A DNA stretch of 64,000 bases from Rhynochetos jubatus (lineage: Eukaryota; Chordata; Aves; Eurypygiformes; Rhynochetidae): assembly GCA_027574665.1 (NCBI GenBank), contig CM050690.1, forward strand, positions 39,718,665 through 39,782,664, written 5' to 3'. Every line of letters starts with the position of its first letter. Positions within the stretch are counted from its first letter, which is position 1. Under the pieces are notes generated by a model. The model saw only the letters and a list, made by a program, of their open reading frames with translations, made no database searches and had not been told where the DNA came from. Position numbers and translations under genes: made by a program. This document shows positions 27,519-40,370 of this stretch, in pieces.

Positions 27519-27571
27519 CATTGTTTTGCAATACGTATCATAATTCGCTGTACTTACGCTACCATGAGTCA
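27519..27571 (-). CDS. Candidate short internal exon, unidentified gene, minus strand
   Basis: A 53-bp segment ends at a consensus donor, ATG|gtaagt. With the acceptor 'ataccaagtgcag' it starts with two bases of a split codon and reads THGSVSTANYDTYCKTM in phase 0 at the end. This phase fits both the candidate exon upstream (29.1 kb, ends phase 1) and the one downstream (19.5 kb, starts phase 0). The acceptor has a weak pyrimidine tract. Its shortness makes chance a real possibility. Confidence 0.27.
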
Positions 27572-28943
27572 CTGCACTTGGTATTTTTGTGTGTGTTAGA
27601 AAAAATGTTAGAAATACAACTTTACTATACGTAAGCAAAAATTGATAAATGTGCATCCAGGAAAATAATTAAATTAGATAATCTAATTTAATCTAGAGAC
27701 CAATAATTTAAAGAATTCATCCCTGTTCTTCACTGAATTTCATTGCTCACAGGATTTTTCTTTCAGCTAAACTACAGAATCCTGTAGGCTTTCTTCTTCA
27801 ATTTTGACTGAGTTTTGGAAAAGGAAACGGGCAAGTTCTCCAGAATCACTTCATCAATCTTTTTGGGCACTCTGAGCAGAGTATTTTTCTCATGAAAATA
27901 AAATTTCACAATGATAAGCTTCACATTTTCTTCAGTACTTGTATCTTAGTCTTTTGTGATCCAGGACCAATGAAAACCAAAGAACTTTTAAGCAAAGAAT
28001 TCAAACTATGAATTTTGCTTCGATTTTACTGTTAAACTTTATTATGTTATAGAATAATGAACCCTGTAGAAAATTCATTGAGCTGACATTATGGACTTTG
28101 GCTCAAACCCTAGTTACACAGAGTTCATGTCCTGGTGGTGGAAGGTGCTGTTTATTTTATTCTGTCTCTATCATATTGTTGCAAATAAGGCAATTATCAC
28201 AACATAATTCCTCGAAAGGTGGGGTTCTTTACAAAAACCCTAGTTTGTTCATTACAGTTGCTGGTCCTCTGCTCATCTCTCTACTTTATTAGACACTGGA
28301 ACTTCAGGAATGTCCTGGAAGACTGCTGATGGGTATTTATCACATTTATACTATTTTCTGCTAATCAAATCATACAGTATTTACAGAAAAATAGATACTT
28401 CAAATAACCAACATAGACATTAGAAAACAGTAGTAACACTATCTTTATGACCTACAATCCAATCAGACAGATTTCAGTTACCTAATTTATTATAAAGTAT
28501 TGCAAATTCTATTCAATCCAGGTGCGTATGATTTTTCTTGGCTGGGTAGCTAAATTACCACTGTTTTCATCAATAGAATGATTGTCTTTGTATTTTGTGG
28601 TCAGATTAATAAGCTTTTGTTACAGCTTGCACAATGCTGAAATAGAAGTCAGGATTTTCTCATGCTTGTGACTATTAATACATCCAGTAAGAAAAGTATC
28701 AGAATGAGTAGCTCCATGGCATGAGATTTTGTGTAAATCCTTCCACTGTGATTATCATTGTATTAGAAGACTTGATTCACAGACTCTGAGGAATCCTTTT
28801 CTTCACATTGGATTTTATGTTCTGTATTTCAGATTAAAAATACATTTGATGAGCTTTGTAATGCTTTCTGCCAATAGTAAGACTGGTTTTAATAACTTTA
28901 GAGTCTTTTTAATTCTGAACAGTATGTGGATATAGGAGTTGGG

Positions 28944-28984
28944 CTTTTTTTTTTTTTTCCCTTGGGAAAAAAAAAAAAAAAAAG
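28944..28984. repeat. T-run/A-run inverted repeat
   Basis: A run of 14 T, the centre CCCTTGGG, then 17 A. The arms are complementary, so either strand could form a long A/T hairpin with a two-base loop. Confidence 0.95.
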
Positions 28985-29094
28985 CAGCTTTGTCTTTATA
29001 GGGTCGGAGGTTTCCTTTTTTATCTCTCCATATTTAGTATATCAAACCACTGACACATGTGTTATCAATGAAGTCAGTTGGGTCAGACTCTTAC

Positions 29095-29174
29095 AATCAG
29101 AATATCTAATTTCTCTTAGATCTTTATGCTCTAAATAAGGAACTGTATGGTTTCTGGAGATGATGATAGCAGGG
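29095..29174 (-). CDS. Candidate internal exon, unidentified gene, minus strand
   Basis: The 80-bp segment lies between the acceptor 'tgtgtcaaatacccag' and the strong donor (gtaaga). One frame is open across it and reads PAIIISRNHTVPYLEHKD, then LREIRYSD. It begins with one base of a split codon, matching the phase-2 end of the 33.3 kb candidate, and ends with one base, matching the 27.5 kb candidate. An Asn-His-Thr sequon is present. No family recognised. Confidence 0.32.
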
Positions 29175-32100
29175 CTGGGTATTTGACACAAACTAGCAAG
29201 TAACAGACCAGATATCCAGCTGGAGTAAATTAGCACAGCTTCATTTAAGCTATTGATTTATACCAGCTGAAGAATTATACCTGGTTTAATAAAAATGCCT
29301 TTTTTTTAAATTATGTTTTTTAATCACAGCAGGACTTTCTAATTATTTATTCATCTTTCCATACATCTTTCTGGCTATACATTTTAGCAAGAATCTCTAA
29401 TTTACTTTTCAGAATATTTGAGTTCTGGTTGTCTGAGTGCAGTGGTCAGTAATGCAGCAGCAGCAGCCCAACCTTATGAGCTGGTGTATTCTGCCAGAAA
29501 ACATCTTCCCCACACCCTTCTCAGATCATGATAATCCCTACTGACTCTCCCAAGCACAACCAAGGTCCTTTTCACAACCTGTATTACAGGTTGTCTCCTT
29601 ATCCGCACATACAACAGAGTACCCCTTCTATACTTTGTTGTGTTCCTACAGTCCATAATGAGAGAATTTCCTAGAACATGAGTCATATAACTTTTATGGC
29701 AAAGTTAATTGAAGCTTGTTTTGTATTAGATACACCTCTTTCTTAGTCTCAACAGATGGTGTTTCACAGCATTTTCAGACTTTATAGTATGCAAGGCCAG
29801 AGGCCACGTCCATTATCAGGCTATATAGTTTCAGACACATAATTCCTACATTAAGCCATCAATGTACTCTGCATTACTCATCAATAACTTTTGGATGAAT
29901 GAAAATACATTTTTTAGAAGAAACATCCAGTCTCAAAATGCATCTCATCACTTGGTGATTAGGGAACATGAAATAATATCCTGTACTAGCATAAGCACAT
30001 TGTATAAGAGAGAGTCATTATACCCAAATTCCCTCCTAAAATGCTTTTCAGTGCAGTTTGTCATACCTTTCTATTTTACTCATGGTACAGCTTAACTTAA
30101 GAACAATTCAAATGTCTTATATATGAATGAAAAAAATACCAACTACAAAAAGTATAACATTCAGAAGTTGTTATTCAGAATTGCTCGGAGATTACTGCAT
30201 ATATTTAAGGTTGAGGCACAGACAGAGGCAGAGTCCAGCATCCAAGAAAGTCTGCACAGAGACAGATAGAACAGAGAACCAAACAGCCTCTCAGCAAGTT
30301 CTCAAATGCCTGTCATGACGTTGCTCTGAGGGTTTGCTTGGCTTCAAGGAGTTTGAACTTGACTCTTTTTCTGCCTGAAGCTACTGGTATTGACAGGATA
30401 TGCATATCAAACAGAAAAATTTATCCTGTCTCTTCAGGGCTTGATTTGTATCCCAGAGCAAAATTCCTTGATCTGGGATTCTAGAAGAGATTTTGTAGTT
30501 TCAACTCTTTCCTGGTTATCACAATTCAGAGTAAAATTCAGCACTCTTTGCAGGGATTAATGCTGGAAGAAATGAAAGATGCACAGGAGTTTCCAGATAA
30601 AAAGCCCACAACACATTAAAAATCCACATGGGAAGGATCTAAACCTCTTCAAAGCTTTCACTAGCCGTCCTTACTGCTGTATTTTTCAGACAAACCACTT
30701 TCTTAATATGTCAGTTACATATTTTTTACTAGTTTATGGGAATATACCACTAGTATACTGATCATCCTGCTAAAACTAGTGTCTCATTTCATCAACACTA
30801 TGGGTCTATTGGCTCAGAATTCAGATGCAACTATCCAATCCTTCAAGTTGCTCAAAAGCTGTATAACGGAAACAGTGTGTTGTTTGATCACATTCACCAA
30901 AGATAATTGAGCTGTGAAACCTATTACCAAAGACCAGAACAAGAAAATCAGACATATCTATATGTTTCATTTCTAAAAGACAGATAATACTATGTCTGCT
31001 CACTGTGTCTGTACTATTGACTGAAGACACTCAAGCTGGATATCTTAAGCTGGATATGTATCACAAGACCCAGTGAATACCGGTCTGATCAGGATGTCAG
31101 CGCTAGCGTACTAGAAAATAAGCTTTTAATGATATCTGATGTTCCTGTTGCAATACATTCTAGAGAATTTATTGTGTACTTTTCTGAATTAGAAATTATT
31201 TTTATTTAGTCTATTGACTGGACCTTGTTTCACATAAAAGTGAGATATTTCCTAAAAAGTAACCCATTTGTCTCTCTACAACCATCTGGTACATCACCAA
31301 GAAGCTCTGAACTTCAGCAGGTAATTTTTTTGTGGTTTAATCTGCAAGTTTTACAGCTATATTTGCAAAACAAGGAAACAGAAGCTAGACTGACTTTACT
31401 TAGAAATAAGTTGTGTTTTTTTAATAGAATATCTTCCTTTAAGAATGTAACAAAATAATGTATTTGTTATCTTCATCATGAAGGTTTGGAAGACTCCATC
31501 ACTAAGCGGAAGAGAATAAAGCCATGAAGTTAAAAGCTCCTGGATTTTTAAATTTGAGTTTTAAATTGGAAGAATGCCATCTATTAACAGGCAGAGTACA
31601 TTCTTTTCCATATTTGTTTATTCACACTCAACCATAGACCTCTTGAATATAGCTATCAAAGAACTTAAATGTAGATGCATGTTATCAACATTCAGTGCCA
31701 ATTTGTAGTAGAGTATATGGCAGAAATAACAGTATACAAAACATGACATTGCTTGCCATCCAGAAGCCCAGATCCAAGCCATTATAAGGAGTGAGGGAAA
31801 AATTCTCTCTCTAAATCTCCAACAGAGTGCAGAGTCACAGTATATTCAAAGAAAGATTGGAAAGAAAAATGAGGTACTGTTTCAACAGCTGTGAAACAGC
31901 CACCATGATAAAAAGAACAAAAATGTCTTTAATTGTCACATGCTCAACACCACTGGATTTAATCATGCTAAACCACCACGATCCTGGAAGTCAGCATCAA
32001 GCTATGGTTTCCAAGAAAAAATGTAGGTATCAGTTTTTTGTTAACAATGAATAAGATTATTTAAAACTAACTTTAGAGTCTGTTGACAGGCTGAAATATG

Positions 32101-33266
32101 ATTTATCACCAGCCCTGATACCTTTAGTAGCAAAGCAATACCTCTGAGCTGAACTTACTTTTTTCTACCCAGCCTGCAATTATTCTCACATCTCAAAAAT
32201 GGAAAACAGGACTGTGTTTTGTGTCTCCCACAAGACAGTTTCTTACACCCTTCTCATAGTCTTCAAGTCTAGAGAGAAAACTATTACGGGTATCTTGAAT
32301 GTCTACAGCTCACAGAAAACTGAAATGATGATCAAAGAAGTTTAGAAGTACTTCTTGCAGTGATTTCATTCACAGGCACTTCTTGAGGAAGGACTTTAGA
32401 TTCATGTTAATAATTGCTGGGATAAAGAATTTACATGCTACTAAGTGTACACTCCAGAAAAAGGCAGCTGGTATTACGAATGGCAATGAAAAATCTTGTT
32501 AGAGCTAATATACTTCAAATCTTAGAGCAGCAAATTGAGACGCTATGAATAATAGCTGTCAAAGACCTCTCACTACTTCCTTAGTCTAATGCCACTATCA
32601 TCCATCTCCTTGGCACTCTGGTAACACACAACAGCAAGGAAAGCAGGAAAAATGAAGTCTTTTACAACGGCAGTGGAAATGATGGATGAGAACACATGGA
32701 TAAGCAATTTCCACAGGAGCTGAGCATCCTACTCATCTTCTGGTCTCAGAATCCAGAACTTTTGAAACATACCTGAAGTAAGAAAATACCATTAATTCAA
32801 ATGAATTGCAAGTAGCTAAGAAATGACCAGTACAGTTCGACTTTTTTTCAAACACAAGAAAGATAAAGAAAAGACACACAAAAACAGTACCTACATCATG
32901 ACATAGGTACCATATATTTAAAGAATAAGGAAAAAAAGGGACAGGAAGGCAGTAAGAGAAAATAAACATAGTAGTATTAGAGGATATTGTTACAGTCAAT
33001 AGATTGGGAAAAGAAGAATACAACATGCCTCACAATGAATTATACATAACAGTGTATTTCAGTGGTAGAAAACGAGTAACAGGCAGTGCTAATTAAAAAT
33101 TTTGGTTCGCTGTCTTCATTTCATAGGAAAAAAGTCCTTTAAAAGTCTAATATACCACATTGTTTTTCCCATTTGGCCTGAATACAATGCACAACATCCA
33201 TTGTTTAAAAATATCTTTATGCTCTTTTGCTGATTTCCCAGTTTGAAATTTTGTGGCCTTTTTTAC

Positions 33267-33410
33267 ATGTTAATGGCTTCTCCTGTGTCAGTAAACTTAA
33301 AAGAAATAAAGCCATCTGCCACGAGGTACACACAGCTGCCTCCCACACAAACTGGTGCTATGCTAAAAATATCTTTAATTAATATTCTGCACAAATGCTT
33401 ATCATAAAAG
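33267..33410 (-). CDS. Candidate internal exon, unidentified gene, minus strand
   Basis: The 144-bp segment is preceded by an excellent acceptor ('ctattctttatctacag') and followed by the donor AT|gtaaaa. The frame is open for 47 codons and includes IAPVCVGGSCVYLVADGF and then ISFKFTDTGEAIN. Alternating hydrophobic and polar residues suggest beta strands of the kind seen in propeller or Ig-like folds, but that is inference only. The frame is also open upstream of the acceptor, so a longer exon from about 33447 is possible. This is the most coding-like segment of the minus-strand series. Confidence 0.42.
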
Positions 33411-36400
33411 CTGTAGATAAAGAATAGACTAGGCAGAGAATTTACAAGAGACCACTTACTAAGTTCAAAATTGCTCTCAGTTTTCACTCATCTGCTCATT
33501 TAATAGAACATTTAAAGAACAAGTTTTTTCCCCATGAATGAAAGGCAATGCAAAACTTCATTTATGTGAAAGTTACTCACGGGCTCAAAGGTTGATAAAA
33601 ATTTCATTTTTACATTGCCTACTGAAATGCAGCTGACTGGTAGTTACAAAAGCTAGGCAAACACTCAAAATATATTCCCTAAAATAAATTCTGCTGATTT
33701 GATTTTGTATCCTCACAATCCTGTTTATTCTAACTCTACTAGCATTCATAGCAGTGCTTTATTGTTGTTTAAAGCTGATAAATAAAAAATAATATCAATT
33801 TCCAGTGGCCATTTATGAGCCTTTGCTTTCTTCTTCCAAGCAAATTTAACTCAGTTTTAACAATCCGTTAACTAACAATCTCTAGATACAGATGATCAAA
33901 ACCTTTAATACAGTCTTGTTCCTCAATACCTTCTAAATCAGTATATCAAGAGACAAACTCACCATGCATGAGACTGGTGACACAGGAAGAAGAAAAAGAG
34001 CTGGATGACATTTTGTGCACAGATCTCCTTATGGATAACCTGCTAACAGACAGCTAAACAGATTTATCTAATCATTTACTGCAGAAAGACTTGGTCACCA
34101 ATGACAGTTTCTAAAACACAATTAAGCAGCTTCTGTAAAATGAAGTAACTGTCTCACTGCGGTTTCTAAAAAACCCATGGGTACTAAGCAAAAATTACCT
34201 TCATATTTGGTTCAATATGAGTAAGACTAAGGCTAAGTGGGACTAGAGATAGAGCAGGACTTAATCACACTGCCAGTTTGTTTAGACACTTCTCTAAGGA
34301 CGTTTGAATGAGTATAGTAGTATTATACCTTGTTTTGTATTTTTAATTATAAAAAAATACAGCCACATTTCATCTTACTGTTAGAATTGCAAATTGTAAG
34401 AAGGTTGGGTTTTACACCGAAACATCACCAATGTAATCTTAAGTAGAAGATTCATCATGGTAAGTCATTTAAAGCTGTCTATTCAGTTCATAAATAAATC
34501 TGTCCAAATAGAAAATCAAAACATGATATGAAAATCAATATGTACCTTAGATTTTAACTGGCCTCTTCTCTTTTATTTCCATGTATTATTACCTTCCATT
34601 CCAAACATTATGTATTGGGAGCTTTCTTGATTGTTCCTACTTTTCAAAGTTGTTCAGTTTTGTGCAACACAATGAATAACCTATTTACATTTGCTTCTGT
34701 CTCATTTGGGTGTATGTCGCATTAAAGATAGAAACTAATTTCATACCAGTAGGAAATCAGAGAATTGAAAAAACAGTTATTGTCTTGACACATGAAGATA
34801 TTTTTTACACTCCTATTTTAGTATCAGATGGGGGTTACTTTGAAACAGCCTTTCTATATGAGTACTGATGGCAAAAAAAAAAAAAAATCTCAAATTTAAA
34901 ATATGGAACCTAAAAATCCACCTGTAAAAAAATGAGGCTGTGTACAATGTTTGTGATGAACTAAATGGTCCTGGAAGCTCCTCCTAGTTCTATTTTTCTA
35001 TGTAAGAAAATTGATTTGCACAGCAGAAAAAAAAAATATTTTTCAACACCCATTTTGGGGCTCTTTTTTCTTGTACCTCAGCATACAAGTCACATTTATT
35101 TAAGGAAAAAAAAAAAAAGAGCAAACCACTGTCTCTTACTAGACACGAGTCCTTGATTTTGCCTTGGTTCAGGCAGACTTTTTTCTTCTTCAAGCAGAAG
35201 TTTTAATCAGACACAAGCAGCAGTCACTTCAAGTGTATAGGTTATTATATATTAGTTTCCTTCATTATTCATTTTGAAGAACAGGACCAAGAAACATTTT
35301 GGCAAACTTCAGAAAAGGATTATTTAATGATAATTTACAAAAACCCCCCCAAATCTTGACATGATTGAAGCATCTTATCCAGCACATGATTATTGATAGT
35401 ACCTCCTTATAATCCCTAAAATGTATTTCTATGAAGTAGTTTTATCTGAAGTATAGCAGGAATTTACAGGATATCATGAACCAGGGAAATGAACACTTGA
35501 CTCATCTCAGATAATAAGCCCTCTACACAGTATATATTTTCTCAGCTATTATGTATTTTCTCAGCTATTACACACTCAGCCATCTGTGAGTGCTCTTACA
35601 GGATTTAGCAGAACTAAAGAGGGCTCTCTTCCTATAACTTTAATTTTACAAAATGGGAAATGTGATCACTAGAGTATATTCATATTATTGAAATAATGGA
35701 AGAAACAGGTGTTTTCCAATAAGAACTCAGTTCCCAGTTGCACTGTTCCATTAAACAGATTTCCCTATTTCTCTCTTGCCTGACAATGACCCAGTTCCAG
35801 AGCTGTGTTACATTTATTCATGTGACAGCAGGGAAAGTTTTAAAGATTGTTCAACTCTTTGCTTAATGTTTAGTTCTCAAGAAAAAGGATCACTTCAGTT
35901 TTATTTAAATTATTTTTACCTGTATCACTGTAGCACTTATATAAACTAAACACAGCAATGTGTGGATAAGAAGGGAGCAAATAACGGTCACTGGTTTGAT
36001 GAAGTTCTTATGAGCTTGTAAACTGCTTCAGAAAAATAAATGTGTGCCTCTACCTACAGAAAGCTTCATGTTTCTAAAACCACAAATGGTTTTGAACTTG
36101 CTCGTATGTTTGGTTTCCTGTTTTTCCCATCAATTTCATTTCTCCCAGGAGAGAAAAGTGCTAAAACTCCATTAAGACAGACCAACTGCTATTACAGTCA
36201 TCCCAGATCAAGAAGGGGTGGAAATATTAGCAGTTTTACTCCAGATTTTCAAGCAATTCCCAGCTAAATTTTTTCAGAGTCTGGGAGGTCAGACAAAAAA
36301 TGTGAGATAACTGTTAGAAATCTTTAAGGAATTTAGGCAAACTAATTCTAGAATCCGCATCTTTCAAGATTTTCTCCTCACCCATATAAACATACCCAGC

Positions 36401-37925
36401 CATGGCTTACTGAATGAGGAGCATGCAGATTTGTAGAATTAACCTCCTAGATAAACTACAGAGAGAGGCTGAATTAATTTTATCTTTGGTAGTATTTTCA
36501 TTTTCTTTTGGCAACAGGCTTATTTAATTAACTCCAGTCTAAGACTGTCTAATATCATATAGAAAGATGCTATGAATGTGGCTGAACAAAAGTAAACTGA
36601 AAACAGTATAAACTGAAACCATCTATTTTATTTCAAGCTATTACCTTTCATAGTGTACTTTACTGATGGACATGTGAATTTTGAAAAAAAAAAAAAAAAA
36701 AAAAAGAAAGTCTACTGATCCACATATTTCCTTTCCCTATTTAATCTGCAAATATAATTCTACCAAAATAAATAAGGAGGTGAAGTCATAGAAGTAGCTA
36801 CTGCCAGATAAAAATTTGTAAATGTCCAGTTTGGTAGCCATTTTCAAAAGTAAAGTAGGTGTACAGACCTTTGTCTACCATACTTTAAAACAAATGAGCA
36901 CAGATTATTAAGTACTTGCGTCACTTTTTAAAGACACAACATAGCTGCAGCTGCTATTAGTTATCTTTCAATAAAGAACATACCAGATTTGATGTCTTTC
37001 AGTACATTTTGAATTTTCAAATCCTCTGTTTTCTTTCACTATCATAAATACCTCTGTGGAATAGAAAATTGTAAAGTTGGATTCAAATATTAAATGCAGT
37101 TTTACTGAAATGAAAAATCATCTGTATAATTTTTGTATAAAGTTTTTGTATAAAGTAACTAGAATCAGGCTATCAGTTATATGTAATCATCCTGCCTGCC
37201 TAACACCTCTTCTTTACCCTTCACTCTAGGTAATGCATTGATGCTGAAAAATTTTGGGAGACCCTGCTTCAGTTTAAAAAAACTTTTGCCCTGGAGAATT
37301 TCCTTGCTTCTGTATTAAGAGGTCGTTACATCAGACTAGCTGTGACTGCAGATAAATGCCACTCAGAAGTGGCTTGACTATTCAACGGTCACTATATACT
37401 CACTATATTAAGTACTACGTTATTTGCATGTAATTAACAAGTAGGTTTTGTTTCTCTGACATCCAACAGCAAGACAGTGCTTAGCTGCTCTTTGTTTGAT
37501 CCATCACTCAATTCCTAATCTGAATGTAAAACCACATTCTAACTGAGGACATCCTTACAGATCACATCACAGGAGCAGATCTCGAATTAGCAAGACAGAG
37601 AGAGGAAGCATTCGCTCACCACAGTGCACATCACTCTTTTGAGAGTTAAAGTATAAAACATGGATGATAAGAAACAGAGACATGCAGTCATCTTTTAATA
37701 AGAAACAAAAAGATTTCATGCAAGAAGAATGGGAATTCATCTTTAGCACTTTCCCTCAAGCATTCTGCATGAAGACAGCTATCTTTTTAGGTAATATACT
37801 AACCTAGTAGCACAGAACGGAAAACCCAAAACAAAAAAAAGTACTGTTGCCAGAAGGACAACATGATTCCAAAACAGCAAGGAGATGCTTGTTGTAATCC
37901 ATCCTCTTTTCCCTGAATTTCTGCC
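33411..37925. other. AT-rich noncoding stretch
   Basis: No recognised gene. A few short minus-strand splice-bounded segments (for example 33581-33621, 33963-34011 and 34199-34232) could be exons upstream of the 33.3 kb candidate, but they are too short to call. Poly(A) at 36684-36705. Confidence 0.4.
36684..36705. repeat. Poly(A) tract
   Basis: Twenty-two consecutive A, with no recognisable LINE or retrocopy sequence in front of it. Confidence 0.95.
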
Positions 37926-38330
37926 ATAGGGATCTCAAACACTGGGTCTCGAAGGAGGAAGTGATGCCAACTGTGCTCCTCTTGAGCAGCCCCTAGCCGT
38001 TAATTCATGAAGTGTCAGTGAAAGGACGCCTGTTCGCCGTGTCCCTCCACCTGGCTGTCTGCAGCAGTGGGTGGTGACTAGTGGGATGATGTAACCCAAA
38101 GTGGCTGTCATTGACAGCAGGTCATGGTTCATCTGCTTCCACTAAGGAATTGCAGCTGTGCGATCCACAGCCTTTACTTGGGAGAAGATTGACCACATGC
38201 ATGAAAGCATCCTGTAGCTGTTACTTCTATCTTCCCCAAAGAAGACACAGGAAAGGAGGAGATTACAGAGAACCACAATGGGTCACTGGTATGGCCGACA
38301 TCCAGCCTCAGTGAGACAAGGGCCATTAAA
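37926..38330. other. GC-rich block with CpG sites, unknown
   Basis: A roughly 400-bp segment that is distinctly richer in GC and CpG than its flanks. A minus-strand frame at 37935-38132 and a plus-strand frame at 38111-38314 are open, and a minus-strand acceptor-like 'ctgctgcagacagccag' occurs. No repeat family or protein domain recognised. It could be an old repeat, a promoter of a noncoding transcript or an exon. Confidence 0.3.
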
Positions 38331-39485
38331 CAAAGTAATCCCAAAGTATTAAGACATGCAGGTGAAAACTTAAGGAATATAAGTGCTAAAATAAGGTAAA
38401 TCTCTGAAAATGCAGTTCAGTCTACAGCCTCCAGGTACCAATCCATTGCCTGAGCAGTGATACAAACACATTACACTGTAAAAACAATCATAAACTCTGA
38501 AAAAGGGGGCAATGTAGGTCCTTCAGAAGAAAGTGCTAGAAATTCAGAAAAGGAAGATACCACAGATATGTGGAAAATATACTGGAAAAATAATGTTAAG
38601 ATATTGCTGGCTAGCTCCCCTCATTTCATAGGAAAGCAAGTGGATTTCTCACTTCAGCGTGTGCCTTTGTCTCTCATTCTCCCAAGGGACTTTCTAGTGA
38701 AGATCAAACCAAGGATTTTTTCAACAACAAAAGTAAACTAAGGGAAAGTCAATTAAATTTGGAAGGAAAATACAAACTCATGCTTTCTTTCACCCTAGGC
38801 CTAATCAATCCTCTTCATTCCTTTCTCTCTCTCAATTTCAGACTGTACTTCTGCAACTTTGTATCCTCACTCTGAAGTTAACAGTGATGACTCTTTATTC
38901 AATGCAATCATTTATGCCTCCTGTTTCTCTAATTCTCATTGATGCAGATTCTTATCTTTGATTCTAACATTCTCTGTGTCCTTTCAGTTTATCTGGAAAT
39001 GAATACGCAAGATATTCTGAAACCTAAGACTGCTAAAAACCTTTCAAAAGTTGGCGACTGTTATTTTTTCCTACTCTTCAATGGTGTAAAATTAATATGG
39101 CTTCAATAAATTCTCACTCAGTTGTAAACTTCCACCTGCAACAAAGCTTCCTTATTTGATGCAAAGTTTTCTCTTCTTTGAATAGTTGTCTGCAAAAAGT
39201 TAATTATGACTGAGTTCTTTCAACATGAACTCATGGAAAAAACAACAGCTGACAAGAAATACAGTAGAAAACCAGATGAGTTTGAAGATAGGAGAGAGGA
39301 CTTGCACAGGAAATAGGATTTCAGAAACCTGCACAATGCAAGGATAGAGCAGCAAGAGCTGCAGAACTTAGCTAATAGCTGAGATGTAAGGATGAAATTA
39401 AAGTTTGGTCTATAGCTAAAAATGTGGTCTAATCGAGTATGAAGCATGCGTCTGCTTGTGCACCGAGTGAACTTCCCAGGATATG
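38331..39485. other. AT-rich noncoding stretch
   Basis: Nothing recognised. A 94-codon open frame at 38457-38741 has no domain signature. Confidence 0.5.
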
Positions 39486-40172
39486 AAGAGGACTGAAGTA
39501 CTCAATGCTTTTTTTGCCTCGGTCTTCACTGTCAAGGGTGCAAGCCATATGCCCAGGGTCACGGAAGGCAAGGACAGGGACTGGGACACCGGAGAGCCAC
39601 CCATGGTTACAGAGGATAAGGTTTGAGAACAACTAAGGAACCTGAAAGTGCACAAGTCCATGGGACCTGATGAAATACATCCGCGGGACCTGAAAGAACT
39701 GGTGGCTGACATTGTGAAAATTCTATCCATCATATTCAATAAGTCGTGGTGGTCTGGTGAAGATCCCACTGAGTGCAAAAGGGGAAACATAACCCTCATC
39801 TTTAAAAAAGTTAAAAAGGAGGATTCAGAAAACTACAGGCCAGTGAGTCTCACCCCTATGCAGGCAAGATAATGCAGCCAATCCTCCTGGATATCATGCT
39901 AAGGCACATGGGGAGTGGCGAGGTGACTGGTGAACTGCTAACATGGCTTCACCAAGGGCAGAAAGGGCCTGAATATGGCACCTTTCTACGATGGAGTCAT
40001 AACGTTGGTGGACAAATGATGGAAAACTATAGTCAATTACCAGGACGTCTGCAAAGCCTTTGACACCGTCCTGCACAACATGCTTGTCTAAAAGTGGAGA
40101 GGAACGGAATAGATGAATGGACCACTCGGTGGATAAGGAAATGGCTTGCTGGCCACACGCGGACCACAACGG
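39486..40172 (+). mobile_element. CR1 LINE ORF2 fragment (reverse transcriptase), decayed
   Basis: Translation in changing frames gives CR1 reverse-transcriptase landmarks in order: a start around [15 protein letters not shown], the KSMGPDEIHPRDLKEL motif (about 39654-39701), the KKEDSENYRPVSL motif (about 39813-39852), then after frame breaks a KAFDTVLHN-type motif (about 40050-40080) and TTRWIRKWLAGHTRTT. The YxDD catalytic site is not included. Stops and frameshifts show it is dead. It ends directly against the 5' flank of the ITPRIPL1-like gene. Confidence 0.93.
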
Positions 40173-40370
40173 TGTAAGTCCTCACCCCGCATCCAGGCCT
40201 CATGTGCTTGTGGGAGCACCTTGGGCAGGCCACAGTGCTGCTGCCACTGGGCCTGGGCACAAGGCCTTGCTGCCTCCCAGCTGCCTTGTCCTCTCTCCCC
40301 TACCTGCCCCCTGTGGCTCCTGTCCCGCTCCCCCCGCTGCCACCTCCCCTTCTCCCAGACACACTGAACC
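40173..40370 (+). other. GC-rich 5' flank with splice acceptor before the ITPRIPL1-like ATG
   Basis: A GC-rich, pyrimidine-rich stretch ends in 'cacctccccttctcccag' (AG at 40357-40358), a textbook splice acceptor, 12 bases before the ATG. ITPRIPL1-type genes have their coding region in one exon behind a 5' untranslated exon, so this acceptor suggests the copy arose by DNA duplication rather than by retroposition. No upstream exon or promoter is recognised; CR1 sequence begins at 40172. Confidence 0.5.

Larger units (their letters stand above)
26908..33266. other. AT-rich noncoding stretch, possible introns
   Basis: Apart from the two candidate minus-strand exons (27.5 and 29.1 kb) and an inverted T/A repeat, nothing is recognised. 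Open frames are short and random-looking. Confidence 0.45.

Noticed and set aside
33581-34232. Three short minus-strand splice-bounded segments (33581-33621, 33963-34011, 34199-34232)
   Set aside because: Each is under 50 bp. Segments of this length between acceptor- and donor-like words are common by chance, and they do not all join in phase with the 33.3 kb candidate.
36684-36705. Poly(A) tract as the tail of a processed retrocopy
   Set aside because: No gene- or LINE-derived sequence and no target duplication could be seen in front of it.
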